A stretch of 64,000 nt of DNA from Parastagonospora avenae f. sp. tritici 18332-5 (GCA_022559985.1 JAFJTR010000054.1:62001-126000); one strand, 5' to 3'; shown: positions 23,153 to 35,355, counted from the first letter of the stretch. Made by a program: numbers and translations. The notes: generated from the sequence alone by a model not told the origin.

Positions 23153-24618
23153 CTACTGCAGCATCTGTTTCAGTATCTGCACCTGCTCAAGAACAGCACT
23201 CTTGCTAGTTCCTCCGGTCGCATTCTTCAGCTCCACAGCCCGCTCGTAATCCAAGCACTCGACGACATCATCGCCTAGCCTCGCATCGATCCCCTTGAGC
23301 TGTTCCAAGCTCAACTTGTCCATAGGAATATTCTCATTCTCCGCTAGCGCAACCACACGACCGGAAATGTGGTGGCCCTCGCGGAACGGCACGCCCTTGC
23401 GCACGAGGTAGTCGGCAAACTCAGTCGCCAGCATCTCCGGGGCCAGCGCGGCGTGCATCTTCTCCTTATTGACCGACAGCGTCGACAACACGCCAGTTGC
23501 GATTTGTATCGAGTCGCTGACGGTCTTGATGTGATCGATCAGCGGCTCCACAGACTCTTGCAGATCCTTGTTGTACGTGGTCGGCAGGCCTTTGATGGTG
23601 ACGTACAAGCCCGCCATATGTCCGAAAGCACGACCACTCTTTCCGCGAATGAGTTCCAGAGAATCGGCATTCTTCTTCTGGGGCATCAGCGAGCTGCCGG
23701 TCGAGTATGCATCGGCGAGGCGGATGAAGCCAAATTCCAGACTCGAGTAGATGATGAGGTCTTCGGCCCAGCGAGACATCTTGAGCATGAAGCTGGATCC
23801 CCATTGCATGGTCTCGAAGACGAAGTCGCGGTCGCCCACGGCGTTGAGGGAGTTTGTGAGCAGGCCTTCGAATCCAAGTTCTTTGGCCATGGCGTTTCGG
23901 TCGATGTTGAAGGGGTTGCCCGCAAGCGCACCGCAGCCGAGCGGCGAGCGGTTCACTCGCTTGATAACTTCGCGCAGACGCTCGAGTTCGCTGGCGAAAG
24001 CGGTTGCATGTGAGAGGATCCAGTGCGACCAGCGGACTGGCTGGGCCTTTTGGAGATGTGTGTAGCCGGGCATTAGCACGTCGATTTCAGCCTCTGCTCG
24101 CTGCACCGACGTCTGTATCAGGAGCTTGAGATAGCCCTCGAGCGTGCGCAGCTGTTCCCGCAACCACAACCGCATGTCTGTTGCGACTTGCTCATTCCGG
24201 CTTCGGCCCGTGTGCAGCTTGCCGCCAATGTCCTTACCGATGATCTCGCTTAGCCTGCGCTCATTGGCTGTGTGAATGTCCTCGTCGTTAGCCTTGACCT
24301 CGAAGCTGTTCGACGCCCACTCCTCCTTGACCTGTGCCAGGCCCTTCTCAATGGCAGCGAATTCGTCCTGTGTGAGGATGCCATTGTTGAAATTTGCGCG
24401 GGCGAATGCTACTGAGCCTGCGATATCTTCGGCGTAGAAGAGGCGGTCGTATGGCAGCGAGGCGTTGTATTGCTCCATGACTGGGTCAAGACCCTCTTCG
24501 CGACCGTCAGCGCACAGTCCGAGATATAGAGAAGCACGAATTGTGCCATTGAAGAAGCCTCACCCGTGAATCGACCTCCCCACAGCATGTTCTCGGCGAC
24601 TTTCTTTTCCGACGTCAT
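23153..24618 (-). CDS. arg4: Argininosuccinate lyase
   Basis: Splits argininosuccinate into arginine and fumarate, the last step of arginine synthesis (EC 4.3.2.1). Exons 24618-24564 and 24495-23153 are joined in phase 1 by a 68-bp GTGAGG...AAG intron, giving 465 aa, the normal length. The join gives WGGRFTEGLDPVMEQYN, which has the same spacing as yeast ARG4. Seen: HTGRSRNEQVATDMRLW, PGYTHLQKAQPVRWSHW, and the fumarase/ASL signature GSSLMPQKKNADSLELIRG (genomic about 23640-23700) with its catalytic serine. It is homotetrameric in studied members. A large antisense open frame (23369-24013) is a codon-bias shadow. Confidence 0.97.
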
Positions 24619-25055
24619 TTTGGAGATAGTTGGGATATAAAGTTGAATGTTGTGAATTGTGACTGTTCGCGCTCAGAAAATTGAAGGTATGACGCTCCGC
24701 ATCGGCGACAGGGATGTGGATAATCGCTGGCCAGTGCGCTACTTCTCCGCATCTACCTCCGCGTCTCCTTCGTGTCCTCTAAACCTTCTTCCCACACGTC
24801 CTGAGTGAATACACGTATTGATCCATGCTAAAAGCTGAGTAGCCGTACTAGTCTGTATTCTTTCTATCTAGATAGCTAGGTCTTGAGGCAACTAACTCAT
24901 ACTACATGACCGAGCTAACTCTATCTGTCGTTTCTCGTTACCCCACCTCACGTTCGTCGGACTCGTAATCCTTCTCTTCGCACCAACTCTGGAGATGCAA
25001 ACTGCATTCAAGTCACACATCTCCTTTGTAGCAGTGAGATTTCAACAGTGTTCCC
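24619..25055. other. Intergenic, ASL promoter and desaturase 3' flank
   Basis: About 440 bp, no coding signal. It contains a pyrimidine-biased stretch near 24730-24800. Confidence 0.45.
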
Positions 25056-26412
25056 CTAGATCCAGGAGCGCTTCTTCATATCTCTCTCTGGAGGCGGGAT
25101 TGGCCCGGCCTTGAACCAGTACGCCCTCTCCTTCTCATCCTCGACACCGTCTGCCTTGACCCACTGGCACTTGTGAAACGAATCCCACATGGCAGCATTG
25201 AAGTTGCCGCGCTCCTCGTGGTATTGTTTGCCGAGCAGTGGCTGAATAGCTTCAGTAGCTTCCTTCGCGTAGTAATGCGGAATGCGACTACAAAGTGTCA
25301 ACAAAGATTCTCCCAAGTACTGCGACAGACACAGTGACACTTACGAGAAGAGATGGTGGATGACGTGGTAGTCGGCAATGTTGTGCAGCATGTGCTGCCC
25401 AGCGAAACCCAAGTTGCGATCGACTGTTGCCAAAGCACCCTTGATGAAGGTCCAAGCCTCAGGCCGATACTTCGGTACCTCAGGGTGGGTATGATGGAGG
25501 TAGGTAATCGCCACGATCCAGTGATTCAACCACAGGTATGGCTGGCCATAGAGCAGAGCAACGCTTGCGAAACCAAACTTCTGGCCCGCTACATACAGGG
25601 CGCTAGCTGTAAGAGCAAGACCGATGTCTGAGGCAATCATGAGATGCGCTTCTTCAGGCCTGAACAGTGTGGACCACGGATTCAGGTGCGAGTTGCCGAA
25701 AGGCTTGTCCGACTGCTTTCCGTACAAGCTTCCAGCAGATGCGGTGATGTTGTTGACCAAGTACATAGGCCAACCAAGGAGCTGCTGCATGACTATGCGA
25801 CCGAAAGCCGCAAGAGGTGCATCTTCAGTCATCTCATCGAGTGACTCCAGTTGCTCCGCGCTTATACCAAGAACAGAAGCATACTGCTCAGCCTGTGGCG
25901 GAACATAGTTGTGGTCTTTGGCAAGGTTGTTGGCATAGATATGATGACGACGGTGCGTCGATTGCCATGCAAAGTATGGGGTCATCAAAGAGGAGTGGAT
26001 GACCCAGCCGAAACTGTTGTTCAGCAATTTGGAAGGAGAGAAGGAGCCATGGCCGCACTCGTGGCCAAGAACCTGTAAGTTGTCAGACCGCATTACTTCT
26101 CGTGATCAAGAACACGCAACTTACCCAGAAGCCCGTGAAGGCGAGTCCCTGCATATAGCCGTAGACGATCCACGCAACATAGCGAGCAGGAGTGGATTGA
26201 ATCTGCGGGATATACGACCAGGCAACTGTTCCAAAGGCACTGATGACGAGCAAGTCACGGACCAGGAAAAAGAGTGACTTAGTGTAGGTCGGTTTGAAGC
26301 AGTAGGCTGGAATGGCCCGCTTGAGGTCGTCAATGGTGACCATCTTCTTCACGCCCTTGACCTCGCCGGATCCCACAATCTCAGCCGGATGGCTGGTATA
26401 ATCAAGCGTCAT
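25056..26412 (-). CDS. Membrane fatty-acid desaturase (delta-12/omega-3 type)
   Basis: ER di-iron desaturase that introduces a double bond into membrane fatty acids. Three exons: 26412-26125, 26072-25345, 25287-25056; phases agree, 415 aa. All three His boxes are present: HECGH (100-104), HRRHH (136-140) and HVIHH (332-336), the last followed by LFSRIPHYYA after the exon 2/3 junction. Hydrophobic segments lie between the boxes. Box sequences put it in the FAD2/FAD3-like family. At 415 aa it is shorter than characterised Aspergillus oleate (delta-12) desaturases, about 470 aa, and nearer omega-3 enzymes, so regiospecificity is left open. The start MTLDYTSHPAE is the first ATG in the frame. Confidence 0.9.
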
Positions 26413-27758
26413 CGCGATTGGGATTGCTCAAGAAAGGACAATTCTGGAGAAAGAAGAGCCAGAAGACAGGGACAATGAACAGAATGAGTTCACTGACTCT
26501 TTGGAATTAATGTCTACAGGAGATGGCTTTGGGCAACTTATGTACATCCTGCTCCTCCAAAGTCAACTTCATGAACGCCTAGGATCTGCAGAGCCCACTT
26601 CAGCTTCTGCCATCATATCGGTCCCCGAACGTGCTATCATGCGTTCGCCATGCCCAGCACGCCTATTTCTGCCAGCCGTACACGAAAACGGCGCCTCTAG
26701 CTTCGTCTGGAATCCTTATCGCCCGCTTGGCTCAACATGCCTTCGAAGATTGGCTTTGTCTATCCAGTTCAATCGAATGTTCCAACAACGCTCTAACTAT
26801 GCGGGCTTCCCTAGTCACTCCGGACGCCACAGTACGGCTCAGAGACGTTGCGTCGAGCAAACCATGCCATGTTATCCACACCGGCCGTGCTGCTGGTCAG
26901 CTCCCTAAGCTCTAGAAGTTCCGTATCAGCCTCGATCTCACTACTGCATACTCACAGTGTAGTATGTGAGGTGACCTAAGTCATGACTACGAAGCGCTAG
27001 TAGAAATTGAGGCTGTGGTTGTCATGGTGACGGAGTTTGCCGCCCTGCAAATTTCTATGCAACCATTAGGTAAAGATGACCAAATGAAGAAAGGACGCTT
27101 ACTCTACAGCTCAACAAGATGTGGTGTAGTATTCAGGGACTCACTTCTAAGCTGTGAAAGGCGTTAAGGTGGCGTATTCTTCGCGTGGAATTCACGCCCC
27201 ATGCTGGTGAAGACGTTGGACCCCAGCCCTGAGCTCTGACCAAGCTACCTATCCCAACGGCCCGTTCCTTGCGACATCTTTGCAAGATTGGGGCGGACGC
27301 ATGTAGGTCAGCATGCAAGGATCGCCCAAGAAGGACCAGTAAGCGATGATCCATAGTCTTGGACCTGGCAACCCACACAACCTACGCCTGTCAGCATTGG
27401 CATCATCCCTTACTTCTCTATCGGCCTCAGCCCTATATTCTAGCCTATGGGTGCCAATGCTTTAGTACCACGCGCCTTCAAACAGGGGTATCCTTATCGC
27501 TGCCCCAATCCAGACAAGCTAGCATGACTGCAGCAAAAATCATGACAGGACTGCTGTGCGACCAACAAGCAGACAGTACAAAGAAATACAGCCATGGCGC
27601 TCCGTAGCTTAACGGTATCCCACGTCCGTCTTGTAAGCCACACAGCAACGATAACTATCTTCCGCACGCGCCATCTTGCTCTTCACGCATTTCCAGGTCT
27701 CGTTGAGTCCCCTCTGTTTTGGCGATTTTGACAATTGGATTATCGTTCGATAAACGTA
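26413..27758. other. Intergenic, with a tRNA-Thr-like fragment
   Basis: About 1.35 kb between the divergent desaturase and MFS genes. No protein-coding exon was supported. At 27597-27640 a short segment looks like the 5' half of a tRNA-Thr (TGT anticodon), with no T-arm. Confidence 0.4.
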
Positions 27759-29812
27759 ATGCAGGAGCCTGAGCATCGCAAATTTGTTCCGGGAGATTTC
27801 AGTGGAGCTGATGTCTCGCATGCTGGAACACAGGAGGTGCATGGAGACGTTGATGAATCTTCGAAAGATGGACTCGATAGCGCAGGCTACTTGCGTGGGT
27901 GGAGACTGCACCTTGTATCTCTGAGGTTCGTTAGGCTTTTCGATTTTCTGAGCTTACCATATTGCTAATTAGATCGATCACAGTACTTGCTTGTGTCTAT
28001 TTCTCGTCAACAGCGAAGTGACCGTTGTTGGCACCGCGCTGGTCTCGCTCGTCAAAGATCTCGATGGCGTCGAGCAGATGGGATGGGTGGTCACTGGCTA
28101 CCTGATCACATACACCAGTACGTTGCCCCACAGATCTTGAGATCCAATTCAATTGACGTCTTCTAGGTATGATCATCATCTGGGCAAAGCTCAGTGACAT
28201 TTTTGGCCGCAAATACACAGCCATCGCCACGGTGTTTATCTTCACTGCCTTCTCAGGCGCATGTGGCGCGGCTCAGACCATGAACCAAATGATCATCAGC
28301 CGCGTCTTCCAAGGCATCGGCGCTGCGGGTTGCTGGTCAGTCGCTCTGACTATCGGGTATGAGATGGTGCCCAAACATCAGCATCCCATCCAAGGCGCGC
28401 AATTTATGGTTGCTGGAGCGCTGGGCTCGCTCGCGGGACCTTTGATTGGAGGAGGTACGAGTCAGAATGGGCAGTGGAGATGGGCGTTCTTGTTCTGGTA
28501 AGAATCCTTCCCAAAAGTAGGGAGAGCTTCGTGTTGACAAGCGACAGCGTGCCTCTTGGAGCGGCCACGATTCTTCTCCTCTTGATCGTCTTGCCTGCCT
28601 CGTTCCCGCACCAGGGCGATCCAAGCTATCAACACCCTACATGGCGAAACCGAATTGCTAGGCGCTCACTCGCTCGTCTAGACGTTACGGGTGCTTTCCT
28701 CCTTCTCGGTGCTACAATGCTCATAGTTGCCGTGCTGCTTGAGGGTGGTCTCTCGATAGCTTGGAACAGCGGACCCGCTATTTCACTCTTCGTCGTCTCG
28801 GGCGTGATGTGGGCTGCGTTCCTTGTAAACGAGTGGTTCTTCACGAAGCATGAGCGAACCCTGGAGCCCATCTTTCCATGGCGGTTTCTCCGCAACAAGA
28901 ACTGGATGGGAGTGCTTCTGTGAGTACCACCTCTTCGCGCACTGAAGGCGAACTGATTGCTAAAATAAAAACACAGCTTTTCGTTCCTCTCTGGAATCCC
29001 ATACAACATCCTAATCATCAATGTTCCGCAGCGCTACCAAGATGTGGCTGGGACTTCACCGTTGACGGCAGCGATAAGACTGATTCCCTTCAACATCATG
29101 ATTTCCTTCACAGGCTTCGTAGTCAACGGCTTCATTGCCAAGAAGGGTGTCGCTTGCGTGTGGATCCTCCTCGCCGGCTCCATATTACAAGTCGGCGGCC
29201 TAGCATGGTTCTGCGTGCTGCCCTCAGACGGAACAATCCCGCCCACCATGTACGGAGCACAAGTCCTGACCGGCCTGGGAATCGGAGCAGTAATGGGCAT
29301 CACGCTACTAATGCCTCCGCTTGTAGTAGAGAAACGGGACACCGGTAAGTCGACCCATCACACGCAGATATTAGAACTGGACAATAGCTAATACATTCCC
29401 TCAACCAGCCATCTCAAGCGGCGCACTCCTCCAATTCCGCGCCCTCGGCGGCGTCCTCGGTCTCTCCATCACCACTACCGCCTTCAACAACTACCTCAAA
29501 ACCCACCTGTCCATCTTCTCCAGCCTGTCTACATCAGACATGCTGAAAGCCGTTCAATCCGCACGTTCCTTCCCACCAGAAGAACAACACGAAATCGTCG
29601 TTGCGCTGGCAGAAGCGTACAATCTGCAAATGAAGATATTGATTGGGTTTTCTGCGCTGCAGATTTTTGTTATTGCGATGATTTGGCGGAGGGGTGATCA
29701 GATTCGCGTTGTGGATGCGAAGGAAATGGAGGCGGGGTCTTCGGGCGCTTCGGTGGGGTCGGGAGGTCTTGGGCCGCTGGATACTCGGGCTGGGAGTGAG
29801 AAGGCAGGATGA
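27759..29812 (+). CDS. MFS transporter (14-TM, DHA2-type)
   Basis: Drug/H+ antiporter-like transporter; substrate unknown. Six exons: 27759-27925, 27984-28117, 28167-28497, 28548-28919, 28977-29344, 29409-29812; every phase agrees, 591 aa. The ATG at 27759 (MQEPEHRKF) opens a hydrophilic N-terminus of about 50 residues. Helix 1 spans the first junction (GWRLHLVSL/STCLCLFLVNSEVTVVGTAL), matching the DHA2 motif with an acidic residue. Motif A is WAKLSDIFGRKYT. The antiporter motif region SRVFQGIGAAGCWSV and many later helices support 14 TM segments. The C-terminal tail is Gly/Ser-rich. It lies on the same strand as the P450 1.3 kb downstream; a metabolic link is possible but unproven. Confidence 0.9.
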
Positions 29813-31071
29813 GTGGTAACGCATGGGGTGAACATGAAGAATTTTGTTGTGCACATATCAGCTTGATAGTCGGCAAAAGTCCCAAGAGTACGAGAGCATA
29901 ACTCGGTTCAGTCGCAGTTTAGACTTCCTAATTGTATTTCAGCAGTAAGATACAAAAGCCTGAATTATTTTCTCTAGGCCACACTTGCTCCATAGAATTG
30001 CTCTCTCCACATTTGCTTCTGGTCGACGCTACATTACTCTGCCTGCACATTTTATTCCAGAGTCGGAAGTTTCAACCCCCCGAGGAAAGTAAATCGTTCC
30101 CAAAAACGAGCATGAATTTCTCGTCAGACTCTCAACTCCCCGCTGTACTGTTTTCAGATTGTGGCGTATGATGATACTGTACTCCTCATTGAGGGCACAA
30201 TCGTGCTTGTTCAGCTTCCTGTTCGAGGTTAAGCCTCCGCTGCCTCTAGCACACCTACAAACTGAAAGCTAGCCAATGGGGCCCGGGAGAAAATGCTTAC
30301 CATGCATCCATCACTCGTAGATGCTGGCTCGGCTAGACTTGCACATCGCTGAGATGATGCACGCCTCGATTTTCAGCTCAAGTACCTTGTCCGTGTCTTT
30401 AGTGTCAGCCTCCAAATTACGGTAGTGGGTCCTGCCATGCGGATAGATCGCTTATGCAGGTTGCCGTCGGACCCATGAATGCCGTCGGCTTTGATCGTGC
30501 GTGAGCATGGGTTACACATCAGCTCCACCATATTGGTTAGGTGTACTCCTACCGGTCAGATAGTTGAAGGAGCAAGTTGGCAATATTACGCCACTGTGTA
30601 TTAGCGTGCACGTCCTGAATTGTGGCACGTAAGATAGGTCAATCATCCTCGCCCCAGCGCAGCTTGCTTGAGGTAGGTCTCTCCTGCAGCTCGTAGAGAG
30701 TTGGCGTAACACAGCATGTCCTGTAAGATACTGAGCCGCTATTCTTGATGGATCAGTGTAGGTGATTCTGATACCATTATTCGATCGCGGTCTTTATTCT
30801 AGACTGCACAAGTTGGGCTAATTACGGACGCAAATCCTGAAGGCCAAGCTTGGATGCAGTATGGTCGCCCAACCCCGAAGGAATCTGACATGAGATGGCA
30901 TGACCCAAATGATAACGTATCTTTGCAGCTCTTCAACTGTTTGCGAAAGCTCGGCGACCTCAGGACTATTCTTACATAAGCTGAGCTGTTGTATGTAGAT
31001 CCTATATCTTGGTTATCGTAGCTACCAGAAGTGGCCGATCTGCAAAGCCAAAATCCTGGCCAATTTTCACC
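29813..31071. other. Intergenic, no gene seen
   Basis: About 1.26 kb upstream of the P450 gene. Only short frames with no recognisable domain. It should contain the P450 promoter at its right end. Confidence 0.45.
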
Positions 31072-32969
31072 ATGAACTTTGAGAACTTCACTACAATCGA
31101 TCTAGAAAAGGTTAAGAGCCTTGGTCATCACTTCGTTACCACCAAGTACGCAGAACTCGCCAATATCGACTGGAAACATGATCTTGCTACTGGTGCCGAG
31201 AGCTTTCTCACCTTGACAAAGAAGCAGAAGATGACGTTTTTGGGATCTTGCTTGCTCGGTTCCTGGCTCATCTATGTGAGTTCTTGTTCTACCTGCAATC
31301 GGTATCATGGCTAATCCTTCCAGCTTGTGCTAGGTATTATCTACCGCGTCTACTTCCACCCACTGGCGAACTACCCCGGTCCATTCCTGGCAAAGATTAC
31401 CAATTTCTACGGGGCGTACTACAATGGCGTAGGCGAATTGCACATCCAGACCGAGAAAGGCTTCAAGAAGTATGGTCCAGTGATCCGACAAGGTCCAAAC
31501 AAATTGATGTTTCAGAGCGAGACAGCTTTGATGAGTGAGTTACTCGACCCAGACCGCGAGAATTAACAGCTGACACCAAAACAGCAATCTATCAAGAGAA
31601 GCATAATGTCCAAAAGTCCAAAGGTTACGCTAGCATGGTCCCCGCTCCCGGTGCGTGGAATACCTTCACGGCTATAGATCAGGAGTACGCTCGTTTCCGT
31701 CGTCGAATGCTAGGCCACGGTTTTGCAGACCACCGCATCCGCGAGTTCGAGCCCATCATTCTCCACCATGCCAAGATGTTCGTGAAGCGTCTCATATCGA
31801 GCCCTGATTCCGAGGCTATCGGCAACTGGTCTAACGTCTGGAATATGACCAAGAACTGCCGCCATTTGACTTATGACATCATGGGCGAATTCGGCTTCGG
31901 TTCAACGTTCGGCCTTCAGACAAGTGAAGATAACCACTTCCTCATGGATGCTATTCATGTTGCTGTTACTAGAGCGGGGGTTTACGTCCAGTATCCCCAG
32001 CTGCAAAAGTGGAATCTGGATAAGATCTTCTACATCAGTGCGAGGAAGTTGGGCGCCAAGTTTTTCGAGCTCATGGCTCGTATGGTGCACGAGCGCGTGT
32101 CGGAGGCAAAGCACGCAAAGAAAGATCTGTTCTCTTTCGTCATCGACGTGAAAGATCCCGAGACGGGAAGAAGCCTCACCGAGACGGAACTCGCGGCTGA
32201 GAGCAGGTTCTTACTCATTGCCGGTGCAGACACTACTTCGACTGGCCTGACAGGTATCTTCTTCTACCTGGCATCGAATCCGCAAGTGCTCAAGAAGTTG
32301 GCACATGAGATCCGCACGAAGTTTGAGAACCCCAATGATATCCGCGGGGGTGCGAAACTCAAGTCGTGCAAGTACCTGTACGCTGTTATTGACGAGTCTA
32401 TGAGGATGTCACCGCCGGTCAGCTCAGCTCTTTGGAGGGAGGTGACTTCCGAAGATTTCAAAGTGGATGGTAACCACGTCCCCAAAGGTATGGACGTAGG
32501 CTGCTCGCTATACGCATTCCACCATAACGAGAGCCTCTTTCCAGACTCGTATACGTTCGACCCTGAGCGCTGGATAGTCTCCGAATCGAACCCAGCCGAG
32601 AAGTTGGCGGCCTTGCGAAAGTACTTCAATCCGTTCTCGCTCGGAACGCGTGTCTGTTCGGGAATGAATTTTGCGCTCACCGAGTTGGCTGACTCCATCG
32701 CTGTAGCGCTGTGGTATCTCGATCTGGAGGCCCCTGACCCAACTGCTGAAGGGTTAGGTGGAGGCTACATTGGCGCGAAGTACGGTAGGCACCGACCTCA
32801 GGAGTTCCAGTTGTATGACCACATCACCTGTGAGCACGATGGACCATACCTGAAGTTCCGCGTGAGAGAAGGCGCCGAAAAGTGGGCCGCCGAACTGATG
32901 GACATGTCGGCTACGCGAAAGGTAGCTGATGAGGGCAAGGATGGTGTTGATCAAGCGCAGAACGCCTGA
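31072..32969 (+). CDS. Cytochrome P450 monooxygenase
   Basis: Heme-thiolate monooxygenase anchored in the ER. Three exons: 31072-31275, 31324-31534, 31585-32969; phases agree, 599 aa. Residues 1-50 are a hydrophilic extension, unusually long, before the membrane anchor (MTFLGSCLLGSWLIY/LVLGIIYRVYF) and the Pro-rich hinge HPLANYPGPF. I-helix AGADTTST, K-helix ESMR, and PERF-like FDPERW are present, as is the heme loop FSLGTRVCSG with Cys496 as the axial ligand. The sequence style resembles fungal families that include benzoate-hydroxylase-like or isotrichodermin-hydroxylase-like P450s, but I cannot name the CYP family. After the heme loop it runs on for about 100 residues, ending in an acidic/Lys tail. 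The DUF829 gene starts 143 bp downstream. Confidence 0.93.
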
Positions 32970-33112
32970 ACCCTTGGGAATCAAAGATAGACTAGGACAA
33001 ATTAGCGTAGTACCGATTCGATATATAAGCACTCCTGTATTCTCACCGTTGTCAATTGGTATTCCTCGTTGCCTTCCCGCAATTGCTACGCCGAAAGTGT
33101 CAACCGTCGAGA

Positions 33113-33964
33113 ATGGCCTCACCAGCCAATCCCAACCCTGTCTTCGACACACTGGGTCCACGCATGTCACTTTTCACGCCTGAAAATCCCGCACCTAGTC
33201 AACTCGTCATCCTCTGTACCTGGCTCGGAGCTGGAAAAAAGCCTATCGCAAAGTATGCAGAAGGATATCGTACCATTGCACCTCGTGCTAGGATACTACT
33301 CATTGAATCGTCTGTCTGGATCATCGCCAGCCCGTACACAAGACAATGGAAAGCCATCAAACCCGCCGCAGAGGTAGTCCTCACAGTACTAGCCGATAGT
33401 AGTAACGCGTCGGTAAAACCAAACATCATGATCCACACCTTCTCGAACGGCGGCACAAACTCAGCAACGCAGCTGCTTATTGTGCTGCAAAGGCAGCTCG
33501 GTTACGCCCTGCCTGTCACCGGTATCTTGTGCGACAGCGGGCCCGCGCGTGGAACATACAAGAAATCTTTCCAATCAATGCTGCTTTCATTGCCAAAGGG
33601 TTTGCTCTGGCGAATCATCGGACCTATCGCCATCATGTTCGTAATCAACGCTCTCTTCGGATCTCAGCTCATTGGATGGGAGAAGCCCGAGACGATTTAT
33701 CGAAGGACACTGCTGGATCACAATTTGATGAACTGCAGGAGGATCTGTTACGCCTTCTCGAAGGCTGACACGCATGTCGATTGGGATGACATCACGAGCC
33801 ATGCAGATGATGCCCGACGCAAGAGCTGGGATGTCAGGGAGTTGGAGTTTGACGGAACGCCGCACTGCAATCATATCTCCAAATACCGTGTGGAGTACTT
33901 TGAAGCGATGCGTCGTATTTGGGAGGGTGGCGCCCTGGACTCTAGTCCAAAAGCGTTGTTGTGA
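33113..33964 (+). CDS. DUF829/TMEM53-like alpha/beta-hydrolase
   Basis: Single-exon protein of 283 aa from the ATG at 33113 (MASPANPNPVFD). The DUF829 pattern is visible: LVILCTWLGAGKKPIAKYAEGYR near the N-terminus, HTFSNGGTNSA as the nucleophile-elbow-like segment (S in FSNGG), ILCDSGPA, and LEFDGTPHCNHI with a C-terminal histidine. A hydrophobic stretch (IIGPIAIMFVINALFG) may be a membrane or cap helix. Human TMEM53 is a nuclear-envelope/ER protein; the enzymatic activity of the fungal members is unknown. It is immediately downstream of, and co-oriented with, the P450. Confidence 0.85.
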   Translation: MASPANPNPVFDTLGPRMSLFTPENPAPSQLVILCTWLGAGKKPIAKYAEGYRTIAPRARILLIESSVWIIASPYTRQWKAIKPAAEVVLTVLADSSNASVKPNIMIHTFSNGGTNSATQLLIVLQRQLGYALPVTGILCDSGPARGTYKKSFQSMLLSLPKGLLWRIIGPIAIMFVINALFGSQLIGWEKPETIYRRTLLDHNLMNCRRICYAFSKADTHVDWDDITSHADDARRKSWDVRELEFDGTPHCNHISKYRVEYFEAMRRIWEGGALDSSPKALL

Positions 33965-34246
33965 TATGGTGCCGCGCACGCGAGGTGACCACCTTCACAA
34001 CCTACATTTAGCTCAGCGGCGGTGTTGGTGGCTGGCTTCTCCATTGGCTCCTTTAGATGATTAGATAAGACAATAGACATCATGCATTCAAAAATCCTAC
34101 TCGGGAACCAACCCACCCTGCAGCTCACGCCTCGGCAATTTCCTCTTTCAGACCCGAGCGCCGCAATGATGAGTGAACATTTTTGCACCGAGCGGCGCCA
34201 GTAAAGACTTACGTTAGACCAAATTTTCACCCTCAACCACCTGGAC

Positions 34247-35355
34247 ATGGAAAGCAAGACCGGAAAGGCTGTAACGGCTACGACCCGTCGAGAAGATGCC
34301 CCCCGCTGGATGCGCGGAGATCAATTCATCAAGACCGGCTATCGACGCCAACTCAACAGTGCCTACCTTTGCGGAACCTCTCTACTCTACTTGCACAATG
34401 AATTTGTGAATATCTGGTCGCATCTCGCGCCCGGAATCGTTCACACACTCCTGCTAACGAGGGAATGCCACGCCTTCTATCAACAATGGGACGACGAACG
34501 ATACGTGGATCAGATGGTTGTGTGGCAATACATCATTTCATGTATCCTCTGCCTTCTCTTCTCTGTGAGACCACGTTATGTATCCGTCATGATTATCCGA
34601 GCTGATATCGTATAGGCTGGTTACCATACCCTAACAGCGCATTCTCAACACGTTGCCAACCGCTGGCTCAAGATCGATTATCTGGGTATCATCCTCAACA
34701 CGGCTGCTGGCTGTAACGCCTCGACCTACTTCGGTCTGCGCCACCATCCTAAGTTGCAGCTGTGCTATATCTCATCTTCTGTCGCCCTTGCCCTGGTCTT
34801 GTTCAGCGTTATGCTCGCGCCTGGAGCAGATGGCGATGCTATGAAGCTTTGGAGGTGAGAAGTTCCGAATTCTTCTCAATTCATTGATACTGATACGGCT
34901 AGATCTGTGCTCTTCGCCACATTTTTCGCGAGCGGCTTCGTCCCTATGATCCACGCCTGCGTCATCGACGGCGTCGAAGTTCTTGGATATTTCCCTCTTG
35001 CTCACGCCATTGGTATGGGGTCGTTCTATGGCATAGGAGTAATATTCTACATCACGAGGTTTCCTGAGAAATATTTCCCGGAGCAATTTGACATTTGGGT
35101 GAGATCTATTGGTTCATATTACAACTTCGAGTATCTGTCTGACATTCGTAGGGCGCGAGCCATCAAATCTTCCACATCGTGGTCATGATGGGCCAGATTA
35201 CATTCATCACTGGCCTGAGACAGATAGCTGCAAGCTTTGGTCCTGTATCGGCGCAAATTGCACTTGAGTCCGGATTTGGAGCGGCTGACCACAGACACAG
35301 TGGCATGGCGACGAATGTTTGCATGAATGATGCTTTGTGGGGGCCGAAATTTTGA
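34247..35355 (+). CDS. PAQR / hemolysin-III family seven-TM receptor-like protein
   Basis: Member of the adiponectin-receptor/Izh family, seven-helix membrane proteins with a zinc site that act as ceramidase-like hydrolases or in zinc and lipid homeostasis. Four exons: 34247-34564, 34616-34854, 34903-35098, 35152-35355; phases agree, 318 aa. Conserved features: YLHNEFVNIWSHL (motif A, zinc His), GYHTLTAHS before the third helix, KIDYLGI, FPLAHAIG, and HQIFHIVV at the start of exon 4 carrying the last zinc histidines. The 60-residue N-terminus is basic and cytosolic. Identification is strong; the specific Izh subtype is not determined. Confidence 0.93.

Noticed and set aside
23369..24013. 214-codon plus-strand open frame
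   Set aside because: Antisense shadow of argininosuccinate lyase caused by codon bias.
27759..35355. Secondary-metabolite gene cluster
   Set aside because: There is a transporter and a P450 but no PKS, NRPS, terpene synthase or prenyltransferase anywhere in the window.
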